Shown: in pieces, positions 1-4,476 of the stretch
Layout of the letters: every line of letters begins with the position of its first letter
How positions within the stretch are numbered: position 1 is the stretch's first letter
Origin: CAYHKY01 sp964357355
Lineage (GTDB): Bacteria > Patescibacteriota > Microgenomatia > UBA10105
Reading direction: 5' to 3'
DNA: 9,364 nt
Assembly: GCA_964357355.1 (NCBI GenBank)
Contig: CAYHKY010000059.1
Coordinates: 1-9,364, forward strand
Position numbers and translations under genes: made by a program
Notes under the pieces: generated by a model
Told to the model about the DNA's origin: nothing
Databases searched by the model: none
The model's input: only the letters and a program-made list of their open reading frames with translations

Positions 1-333
1 ATGCAATCCATGGTCACGGATAATCAAGCCATAATTTAATAATTTTCTTAAAAGTAGGGTCTGCGGAGTAACTCCAATTTCCAATCCATTTTCAATTGCC
101 TTGAGGGAGCATAGGAGATGTGCGTTGGAGCATGTGCCACAGATACGGGCGACAAGCTGGGGGACTGCAATGACAGGTTTATTCCTGATGGCTTCTGTGA
201 AAAATCGTTTCATTTCCGTGATGCCGAATTTACATTCCGTGACTTTTCCGGCACGGATTTTGAGGTCGAGTGAGGCTGTGCCTTCGACTTTGGTGATTTC
301 TTCAAGAGATAAGTCTAAATTAGTTGTGTGCAT
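1..333 (-). CDS. NiFe hydrogenase large (alpha) subunit, N-terminal 111 residues (partial)
   Basis: This is the start of the catalytic large subunit of a NiFe hydrogenase, which splits or makes H2 at a Ni-Fe site in the cytoplasm. The 111 codons are open to the window edge, so the C-terminal second cysteine motif cannot be seen. Near the N terminus lies ITKVEG (residues 13-18), with the conserved glutamate E17. The first metal-binding motif is RICGTC at residues 63-68, with C65 and C68 as expected ligands and H72 four residues later. Many families have RICGIC; Thr replaces Ile here. No signal peptide is seen, in line with a soluble group 3-like enzyme. The ATG at 333 has a CATAAT hexamer 8 nt upstream (342-347) and no Shine-Dalgarno. 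The small subunit is encoded upstream on the same strand, separated by a four-helix-bundle gene. Family assignment is firm; the subgroup (3b-like) is inferred from context. Confidence 0.93.
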   Translation of the reverse strand, partial: MHTTNLDLSLEEITKVEGTASLDLKIRAGKVTECKFGITEMKRFFTEAIRNKPVIAVPQLVARICGTCSNAHLLCSLKAIENGLEIGVTPQTLLLRKLLNYGLIIRDHGLH

Positions 334-341
334 ATACTTAA

Positions 342-370
342 ATTATGATTTACGATTTATGAATTATGAA
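342..370 (-). promoter_or_regulatory. Candidate promoter of the hydrogenase large-subunit gene
   Basis: On the minus strand TTCATA (365-370) is followed by a 17-nt spacer and CATAAT (342-347), then 8 nt to the ATG at 333. The hexamers match the sigma-70 consensus at 4/6 and 5/6 positions. The whole promoter lies inside the left inverted repeat of the four-helix-bundle element, so the inserted element may supply the promoter of the gene behind it. The sequence is very AT-rich, so chance matches are possible. Confidence 0.4.
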
Positions 371-376
371 TTTAAT

Positions 377-763
377 TCAGAATTTAGAATTAGATTTAGT
401 ATTCAAAATGATTGTTGATAATAATTTTCTTATTTCAACGCATTCGTTAATAAGTGGTTTAATAGTATTTGCCAAATCTACATTCATTTCTTGTAATAAT
501 GATAACCAGTAAAGTGTTTCCGATGCGGATTTTACTGATATTTGAAAGTAATTAACAAACTCTTTTTTTGAAGAACCGTAACTACCCTCCACTACGTTTG
601 CTCCAACTGAAGTTGCGGATCGAATAAGTTGGTCTATAAGGACTTTGTTTACACTTTTTACTATCAGTTGTTCTGACAATTTTAGAACAGACAATGAAAA
701 TTGGTAACATCGTTTTTTGAATTCGTACTTAAACTCTGATCTTTTCTTCAATTCTAAATTCAT
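377..763 (-). CDS. Four-helix-bundle protein (23S rRNA intervening-sequence/Avd-like family)
   Basis: The 128-residue product fits the small all-helical family first described from 23S rRNA intervening sequences, also related to Avd proteins of diversity-generating retroelements. The family signature is clear: RSATSVGANVVEG at about residues 48-60, then SSKKEFVNYFQISVKSASE and YWLSLL at about 64-90, matching the usual RSA-S-GANI-EG and S--E--YWL pattern. Length is typical (about 110-130). Molecular function is not established; members form oligomeric barrels and may bind nucleic acid. The gene lies between hydrogenase small and large subunits, where it has no expected role. Its C-terminal residues NSKF are encoded by a flanking AT-rich repeat, so the repeat forms part of the coding sequence. 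TAGAAT (770-775) lies 6 nt before the ATG, with TTTAGA 17 nt further upstream. Nearby reverse transcriptase or rRNA is absent, so neither a DGR nor an IVS setting is supported. Confidence 0.88.
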   Translation of the reverse strand: MNLELKKRSEFKYEFKKRCYQFSLSVLKLSEQLIVKSVNKVLIDQLIRSATSVGANVVEGSYGSSKKEFVNYFQISVKSASETLYWLSLLQEMNVDLANTIKPLINECVEIRKLLSTIILNTKSNSKF

Positions 764-793
764 AATTTAATTCTAAAATCGTAATTAATAATT

Positions 794-1270
794 CTAAATT
801 ATTTGAAACTCTCTTAGGTATTTATTCACTACCTCCAGGAACTTTGTTTCATTCATCGGGCATCCCTGGACCAGGTCGTCAACAGTAACGACTTCTGAAA
901 CCTTTTTTACCCGGTCTGACTGTTTGAAACGGAGAAGCAACATATTGATTTCCTCCTTGGTCGGCATGTCAAATGAATTGCGTTGTGATGAGGGCATACC
1001 GATACAGGCGCAGGCACCGATTGCGACCAGTTTTTTACTTAAATTGCGGATTTTTTTCAGCTTCGTTTCCTGTTGGATAGAATTGATTGCACCCTCAACA
1101 AATGCCACATCCATCTCTTCCCAACGATTTTTGGACTGCAAAACTTTCGCATGCACAAATTCGATTTTGTCTCTCCATTCTTTATAGTGGATGTTTAATA
1201 GTTCAGTGAAGATAATAGTGGAGTCTTCGCAGCAAGTAAAAGTAAACCAGCCGACGCGGAGTTTTTTCAT
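794..1270 (-). CDS. NiFe hydrogenase small subunit (delta-type, NuoB/20-kDa-like)
   Basis: This is the electron-transfer partner of the large subunit, carrying one proximal 4Fe-4S cluster. Counting from the chosen start (158 aa), likely cluster ligands are C13/C14 in FTCCEDS, C87 in GACACIG and C137 in GCPMN. The short length and lack of C-terminal cysteines match soluble group 3-type delta subunits, which lack medial and distal clusters. The N-terminal motif is a tandem CC, as in complex I NuoB, rather than the spaced CxxC common in hydrogenases. There is no Tat signal, so it acts in the cytoplasm. An upstream in-frame ATG at 1279 overlaps TATAAT (1278-1283); if that is the -10 element the start must be the ATG at 1270, giving MKKLRVGWF, 7 nt below it. 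The VKOR-family gene ends 26 nt upstream of the alternative start. Confidence 0.9.
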   Translation of the reverse strand: MKKLRVGWFTFTCCEDSTIIFTELLNIHYKEWRDKIEFVHAKVLQSKNRWEEMDVAFVEGAINSIQQETKLKKIRNLSKKLVAIGACACIGMPSSQRNSFDMPTKEEINMLLLRFKQSDRVKKVSEVVTVDDLVQGCPMNETKFLEVVNKYLREFQII

Positions 1271-1277
1271 TAATTGC

Positions 1278-1283
1278 ATTATA
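1278..1283 (-). promoter_or_regulatory. Candidate -10 element before the hydrogenase small subunit
   Basis: A perfect TATAAT on the minus strand sits 7 nt before the ATG at 1270 and overlaps another ATG at 1279. No good -35 element is seen at 16-18 nt, so the gene may also be read through from the VKOR-family promoter. Its position favours the shorter protein. Confidence 0.4.
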
Positions 1284-1304
1284 TCTCAAGTTTTCGGGAT
1301 ATGG

Positions 1305-1748
1305 CTAGGGGAGTTGGTGGTGACTCAAAACTGCTAATCCAAAAATTACGACCATGTTGACAGCAGATATTGCGCACCAGGTACAGACACCTTTGATTAT
1401 AAAAAGTTCTGTATAGGTAAACCACCCCACAAATAAAACTCCAAATGCGGCCATGGCCAGGATAGCTATAAGAAATTTCCGGAAATTGGATTCAGATAAA
1501 GTTCTTAAAAATGCGAAAACGGTTAACATTGAATAACCGACGAGGCCAACAGCAGGAACCGGTACGCCCCACAAAAAACTCGCCGGATTTTTCCTGACCA
1601 GTTCACAACCAGCATTAACACAGACGATAGGCGATCCGCGTAAAAAACTCTGCGTGACATAAAAAGCGATGATGATGCCGATTATTGAAAGAACAAAAAT
1701 AATCCTGTTGTAAAGATAGACAGAACGGAGTGAAGTATTGGGAATCAT
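1305..1748 (-). CDS. VKOR-family integral membrane thiol oxidoreductase
   Basis: The 147-residue protein has four to five hydrophobic segments (about 12-34, 62-81, 91-110 and 124-143) and the full cysteine set of the vitamin K epoxide reductase family: C43 and C48 in the periplasmic loop (CVNAGC) and the redox pair C122-T-W-C125 before the last helix. Bacterial VKOR proteins reoxidise a DsbA-like thiol oxidase and pass electrons to quinone, so the likely role is disulfide-bond formation in exported proteins. It stands alone, without a fused or adjacent thioredoxin-like partner in the window. The ATG at 1748 is 6 nt below an extended -10 element. It lies directly upstream of the hydrogenase small subunit on the same strand, so the two may share a transcript. 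Any functional link with the hydrogenase is only suggested by position. Confidence 0.92.
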   Translation of the reverse strand: MIPNTSLRSVYLYNRIIFVLSIIGIIIAFYVTQSFLRGSPIVCVNAGCELVRKNPASFLWGVPVPAVGLVGYSMLTVFAFLRTLSESNFRKFLIAILAMAAFGVLFVGWFTYTELFIIKGVCTWCAISAVNMVVIFGLAVLSHHQLP

Positions 1749-1754
1749 TATTTC

Positions 1755-1763
1755 ATTATAGCA
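1755..1763 (-). promoter_or_regulatory. Extended -10 promoter of the VKOR-family gene
   Basis: The minus strand reads TGCTATAAT, a consensus extended -10 (TGn plus TATAAT), which reduces the need for a -35 box. Only 6 nt separate the hexamer from the ATG at 1748, so transcription would begin at or next to the start codon. Confidence 0.6.
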
Positions 1764-1805
1764 ATTACCAGCAAGCAGTTATGTAGGCTATATAAATGTT
1801 TTTGT

Positions 1806-2210
1806 CTACAGAGATTTGGAAGCAAGTTTGGCTAGGGAGCGGTCAAGAGTAAGTAGAGTAAGTTGTTTTTCCTGAGCCAGTTCTACGTATGTGGCATCAT
1901 AAAACGAAATTTTATTATCCAATGAATATGTAAAAGTCTGAAAGTAATCGACTGGTTCAAATTTAATATTGAGTTTAAGAAATGCAGAAAGCAGGTTGGT
2001 AGCAGCAGGGGAATTGAGGCGTTTTCTTAAAACTGCTGATTTTAAACTGTTAAGTACTTCAAACGGAAGTAAAAACGGTGCTATAAACACAACTTGGAGG
2101 TTTTGGTGAAGCAGGAAGTACTTTTTTACTTCAGAGTTTGATTCGTCAGGAAGTAAATATGAAAGCACAAAAGAAGCATCTACAACATATGCTTTAATAC
2201 TTACGTCCAT
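1806..2210 (-). CDS. vapC: VapC-like PIN-domain ribonuclease toxin
   Basis: From the ATG at 2210 the product has 134 residues, normal for a VapC toxin. VapC proteins cleave RNA, often tRNA or rRNA, when their antitoxin is lost. The four acidic metal-binding positions of the PIN fold can be placed: D11 in VVDASF after the first strand, E51 in PFEVLNSL, D105 in SFYDATYVELA and D123 in LLTLDRSLA. None appears lost, so the toxin should be active. A longer start at 2234 is open but would overlap the antitoxin more deeply; the 2210 start begins just before the first PIN strand and leaves a 17-nt overlap with the upstream antitoxin gene, typical of translational coupling. No own promoter is evident. 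The antitoxin identity rests on the neighbouring ribbon-helix-helix protein. Confidence 0.87.
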   Translation of the reverse strand: MDVSIKAYVVDASFVLSYLLPDESNSEVKKYFLLHQNLQVVFIAPFLLPFEVLNSLKSAVLRKRLNSPAATNLLSAFLKLNIKFEPVDYFQTFTYSLDNKISFYDATYVELAQEKQLTLLTLDRSLAKLASKSL

Positions 2211-2439
2211 AATTGATAAGCGCTTTATAGTCAATGCGGCCTTTCACAGGTTTGGGTCTAACCTTAAGTATCGTTTCGTGGGCATTTTGAATTTGTTTTC
2301 GTAAATCTTGGGTGAAATATGTTTTATCTACTGCCTGACGTACCAGCTCACCGACGGAAATATTCTGTTTCTTAGCCAACTTATCGAGTTTTACCCATTG
2401 TGCATCATCAAATAAAATATTAGTGCGTTTGGTTAGCAT
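2194..2439 (-). CDS. vapB: Ribbon-helix-helix antitoxin (VapB/CopG-like)
   Basis: The 81-residue protein begins with a short strand, KRTNILFD (about residues 4-11), followed by two helices (about 12-24 and 29-40), the layout of a ribbon-helix-helix DNA-binding domain. The C-terminal half is basic and likely wraps the toxin. It precedes and overlaps the PIN toxin, as antitoxin genes usually do. The product would neutralise the toxin and repress the shared promoter. A longer reading frame starts at 2463, but that ATG lies between the -35 and -10 hexamers, inside the likely operator, so it cannot be translated from that promoter. The ATG at 2439 starts right before the conserved strand and is 8 nt from the -10. 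Family assignment is by fold pattern and context. Confidence 0.82.
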   Translation of the reverse strand: MLTKRTNILFDDAQWVKLDKLAKKQNISVGELVRQAVDKTYFTQDLRKQIQNAHETILKVRPKPVKGRIDYKALINYGRKY

Positions 2440-2447
2440 ACACATAC

Positions 2448-2477
2448 ATATTAATATACACATGTGTAAATTGTCAA
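2448..2477 (-). promoter_or_regulatory. vapBC promoter with palindromic autoregulatory operator
   Basis: The minus strand has a consensus TTGACA (2472-2477), an 18-nt spacer and TAATAT (2448-2453; TTAATA gives a 17-nt spacer). Between them is a perfect 12-bp palindrome TACACATGTGTA (2457-2468). A second palindrome, ATATTAATAT (2448-2457), overlaps the -10, and GTGTAT-type half-sites continue to the start codon. A ribbon-helix-helix dimer bound here would block RNA polymerase, the usual negative feedback of toxin-antitoxin operons. Operator function is inferred from placement and symmetry. Confidence 0.72.
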
Positions 2478-2486
2478 GCGTACAAA

Positions 2487-2515
2487 TTTACCGTAGTAAC
2501 AGTATTTGTTAAAAT
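2487..2515 (+). promoter_or_regulatory. Candidate promoter of the 149-aa orphan gene
   Basis: TTTACC (2487-2492), a 17-nt spacer and TAAAAT (2510-2515) lie 7 nt before the ATG at 2523. The promoter is divergent from that of vapBC, with the two -35 boxes about 10 nt apart, so antitoxin binding could affect both. Confidence 0.4.
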
Positions 2516-2522
2516 ATAAGCC

Positions 2523-2972
2523 ATGAGTATTGAAACCTTACATGAAGGAATAGATGGCGTTTTACGTCCAATACAAATTACTCCATTTCTTGATAAGCAT
2601 GATTATGCTGAATTATTTAGAATTAACCCGTTTTACTTATACGCTGCTTTATTAGAAATGGAGGGGGATGATAAATGTGTTTTTTTTGGAGTGGCACCAA
2701 GACATAAGGAATTAAGATTAGCATTAGAAGCAAAAAAACCTGCTCGTATCATCACAATAGGCCAGTTAGGGGTAAGGCTACGCAATCGCACTTTATACCA
2801 AATACATTTTGAGCAGGCTCCCGGAAATACATTTGATGACGCAATGACTAACATTTTTTTTGTTTTATCACAAATTGATAGGTCTATATTAGATCAAAGT
2901 AGTGTATCCATTCATTGGAGAGATAAATATATTTGTCGGTATTTACCTGAAAAAGGTAAGTTCGAACGCTGA
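2523..2972 (+). CDS. Uncharacterised 149-aa protein
   Basis: I do not recognise this protein. It is a soluble mixed alpha/beta sequence with no signal peptide or membrane segment. Visible stretches include a helix-like FYLYAALLEME (about 37-47), a hydrophobic strand KCVFFGVAP (51-59) and the basic segment AKKPARIITIGQLGVRLRNR (about 69-88). Two cysteines (C52, C138) are far apart, giving no metal motif. It runs opposite to all neighbouring minus-strand genes and is divergently transcribed from vapBC, 59 nt away from the longest antitoxin frame. The sequence looks more AT-rich and TTA-codon-rich than the hydrogenase genes, by eye. With the 184-aa gene it forms a plus-strand island between the reductase and vapBC, so a recently acquired or orphan gene is likely. 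An open frame with a suitable promoter supports a real gene; function is unknown. Confidence 0.7.
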   Translation: MSIETLHEGIDGVLRPIQITPFLDKHDYAELFRINPFYLYAALLEMEGDDKCVFFGVAPRHKELRLALEAKKPARIITIGQLGVRLRNRTLYQIHFEQAPGNTFDDAMTNIFFVLSQIDRSILDQSSVSIHWRDKYICRYLPEKGKFER

Positions 2973-2995
2973 AATTAAGAAAAAAAACAAGATTT

Positions 2996-3166
2996 TCATT
3001 CAATACCCTGTAAACAGTTCTGATTTGAGACGTTTGATGGGGGGAGCCCAAAAAACTTTTTTATTTCGTGAACTTGGATAAAATCCCGCTCATTGTCAGT
3101 GGCTAGCGAAGTGATTTCATGACTTAACATCGGATTCTCATCCCGGATACCATACTTGTATATGAC
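2996..3166 (-). pseudogene. Short open stretch resembling a gene remnant (PIN-like tail joined to reductase 3' end)
   Basis: A minus-strand frame is open from 3166 to a stop at 2996-2998, with one ATG at 3130 (44 codons). It contains LATDNERDFIQVHEIKKF, which recalls the C-terminal end of PIN-domain toxins (aspartate, then Asn/Arg and DF), but it is too short for a domain. Its last part runs into the copied reductase 3' end. In the neighbouring frame the same DNA reads IKRLKSELFTGY-stop, close to the reductase C terminus (ERIKSELFTGY), so a one-base shift in the run of six C residues could join the two. It overlaps the promoter of the 184-aa gene. I treat it as decayed sequence rather than an active gene; the PIN resemblance is weak. 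Confidence 0.25.
3002..3026. repeat. 25-bp direct repeat, copy A (extra copy of the reductase gene 3' end)
   Basis: This 25-bp sequence, beginning AATACCCTGTAAACAG, is identical to 3758-3782, where it forms the last codons and part of the stop codon of the reductase gene. Similarity continues more weakly to about 3050, matching reductase codons further in. The two copies bracket the 184-aa orphan gene at a spacing of 756 bp. Confidence 0.9.
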
Positions 3167-3184
3167 CTATAGTTTGTGTAGAAT
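3156..3184 (+). promoter_or_regulatory. Candidate promoter of the 184-aa orphan gene
   Basis: TAGAAT (3179-3184) lies 8 nt before the ATG at 3193, with TTGTAT (3156-3161) 17 nt further upstream. The -10 matches at 5/6 and the -35 only at 3/6. The spacing repeats the leaderless layout seen at other genes here. Confidence 0.35.
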
Positions 3185-3192
3185 ACGCTTCT

Positions 3193-3747
3193 ATGGTATC
3201 GGTAGAAGTAGATTTACCACTTCAGTTTCCAGATGGATTTTTGACAAGTCCGTTTGCAATACCAAATAATCGACCATGGAACAACTTGTATGATACCAAT
3301 TTGGAGCGTGCCCGACCTGAGATTTGTTACATTGAATTGTTGGTATCCCAAGGAATTTATTTACCAATTCTTACATTAGGAGTACCAATACACGAATTAA
3401 CAGACGAAAATTTTTACTGGATAGATAAAAGATCTGGGGGAAGTGGATTTAATCGAGCTAATATTGGTGACTCTCCAGAAAAGTTGGAAGCGGGTGTACC
3501 ATATTTAATACGTTTTGGTAAAGAAATTGTGTCAGTCTGTCGCTCTAATCCAGATCGGTACGGGTTTCCAGAAACCGGTATAACCTGTATTCAGTTTATT
3601 GTAGGTCAAACTCGCAAGCATAAAGGTAATATCACTATAGTTTACCAATGCCTCAGTCAAAATTCGCCCCCTGACATTCAAACTGTAATAGAAAGTAAAC
3701 ATTTACCACTTGCGCGGATACAGTGTTGGAAATATAGAGATTTCTAA
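3193..3747 (+). CDS. Uncharacterised 184-aa protein
   Basis: I do not recognise this protein. It appears to be a soluble, beta-rich sequence without signal peptide or membrane helices. Notable parts are CYIELLVSQGIYLPILTLGVPIHELT (about residues 45-70 as a hydrophobic strand-rich core), a glycine-rich RSGGSGFNRANIGD loop (about 80-93) and a C-terminal hydrophobic strand NITIVYQCL. Four cysteines (C45, C116, C131, C153) with C178 are dispersed and give no obvious metal site. The gene is convergent with the reductase gene, with 8 nt between stop codons, and lies wholly within the segment bounded by the 25-bp direct repeats. It is thus the cargo of that apparent insertion or duplication. Base use looks AT-rich. 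Coding status is supported by a long frame and promoter-like sequence; function is unknown. Confidence 0.7.
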   Translation: MVSVEVDLPLQFPDGFLTSPFAIPNNRPWNNLYDTNLERARPEICYIELLVSQGIYLPILTLGVPIHELTDENFYWIDKRSGGSGFNRANIGDSPEKLEAGVPYLIRFGKEIVSVCRSNPDRYGFPETGITCIQFIVGQTRKHKGNITIVYQCLSQNSPPDIQTVIESKHLPLARIQCWKYRDF

Positions 3748-3755
3748 GAAGTTGT

Positions 3756-4460
3756 TTAATACCCTGTAAACAGTTCTGATTTTATGCGTTCGGCGGGGAT
3801 GCCCATATCGGCTACCAGTTTTTTTAGACTCAAAACCATCTGCGCCGGGCCGGAGATGTAAAATTCGCTCTTTTCCCAATTAGGAGCCAGATTGCGAATC
3901 ATGTCTTCATTTATCCGACCGGTTTTTCCTTTCCAGTCAGGATGTATTTCACCCGTTATTGTATAAAACACCTGAAAATTCATATCGCTTTGGTGATATC
4001 CGTCCAAATCTTTTTTGAAAGGGATGTCAAAAGCTGCTGTATTTGCATAAATTAAAGTAATTGGTTTGGGAAGTTTTTTATAAGCCGCATGTTTGATCAT
4101 TGCATGAAGAGGTGTGATACCGATACCACCCGAGAGCATCACCGCAGGAATTGACGGATCATCGCTCAGGACAAATCTGCCATACGGCCCCGTCATGTGA
4201 AGCGGTTTATTTTTTGTAAACTGTTCCAGTGTTTGTTTGAAACGGCTGACTCCGTGACGGGTAGCAATCATCAGGAAATCATCGGATGGTATTGAGAGTA
4301 AGGAAAAATTGCGTTTGTTACAGCGTTCGTCACAGTCGGGAACAAAAATCTCGATATTTGTAAATTGTCCCGGCAGATAAGTGAAATTTACAGGCTTGGT
4401 AAATAAAAATGCAGTGACGGTGGGTGTAACTTCAAAATGGTCAAGAATTGTTGTTTCCAT
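3756..4460 (-). CDS. Ferredoxin-NADP reductase-like FAD/NAD(P)-binding oxidoreductase (possible hydrogenase gamma subunit)
   Basis: The 234-residue protein has both domains of the ferredoxin-NADP reductase superfamily. The FAD-binding barrel carries RNFS (50-53, the RxYS-type flavin motif) and GPYG (91-94). The nucleotide domain carries GGIGITP (111-117), SGPAQM (203-208) and a C-terminal FTGY that should stack on the flavin. It would pass electrons between NAD(P)H and an Fe-S partner. Sulfhydrogenase gamma subunits share this fold but often end in a cysteine-rich 2Fe-2S site; this protein stops at FTGY and lacks it. C43 and C47 are extra cysteines near the FAD motif. Being on the same strand as the hydrogenase genes suggests a gamma role, yet 2.5 kb separates them, so a free-standing reductase is equally possible. 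The ATG at 4460 is preferred over a TTG at 4463; TATAAT lies 10 nt upstream. Confidence 0.88.
   Translation of the reverse strand: METTILDHFEVTPTVTAFLFTKPVNFTYLPGQFTNIEIFVPDCDERCNKRNFSLLSIPSDDFLMIATRHGVSRFKQTLEQFTKNKPLHMTGPYGRFVLSDDPSIPAVMLSGGIGITPLHAMIKHAAYKKLPKPITLIYANTAAFDIPFKKDLDGYHQSDMNFQVFYTITGEIHPDWKGKTGRINEDMIRNLAPNWEKSEFYISGPAQMVLSLKKLVADMGIPAERIKSELFTGY
3758..3782. repeat. 25-bp direct repeat, copy B (within the reductase gene 3' end)
   Basis: This is the second exact copy, covering the reductase codons for SELFTGY and reaching into the stop codon (3756-3758). Because the intact gene uses this copy, it is probably the parent and copy A the derivative, although an insertion that restored the gene end would look the same. 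Confidence 0.9.
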
Positions 4461-4470
4461 CAAGCGGTAT

Positions 4471-4476
4471 ATTATA
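4471..4476 (-). promoter_or_regulatory. Candidate -10 element of the reductase gene
   Basis: A perfect minus-strand TATAAT lies 10 nt before the ATG at 4460 and overlaps the TAA stop codon of the upstream membrane-protein gene. No convincing -35 is found. This would permit expression separate from the membrane-protein gene. Confidence 0.4.

Larger units (their letters stand above)
341..793. mobile_element. Putative small mobile/repeat element: four-helix-bundle gene bounded by AT-rich inverted repeats
   Basis: The four-helix-bundle gene is bounded by imperfect inverted repeats, left about 341-374 and right about 755-793. A 13-bp core is exact: AATTATGAATTTA at 362-374 and its reverse complement at 755-767. 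Outside it both arms share TTACGATTT-type sequence in the same outer-to-inner order. A second exact 12-bp pair is AATTTAGAATTA (381-392) against 790-801. The left copy of this second pair falls in the last codons of the gene. The unit separates two genes that are normally adjacent. Mobility is inferred; no transposase is present and no clear target-site duplication was found. Confidence 0.5.

Noticed and set aside
101..418. 105-aa plus-strand open frame at the left edge
   Set aside because: It lies antisense to the hydrogenase large subunit, whose conserved motifs show the true coding strand.
341..801. A CRISPR array or diversity-generating retroelement around the four-helix-bundle gene
   Set aside because: The repeats are AT-rich inverted arms without regular spacers, and there is no reverse transcriptase, template repeat or variable target gene nearby.
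924..1187. 87-aa plus-strand frame
   Set aside because: It is the complement of the hydrogenase small subunit and has no recognisable features.
2973..3192. A tRNA or structured RNA in the gap between the two orphan genes
   Set aside because: No cloverleaf, CCA end or riboswitch-like layout was found; the gap is explained by the copied reductase end, a short remnant frame and a promoter.
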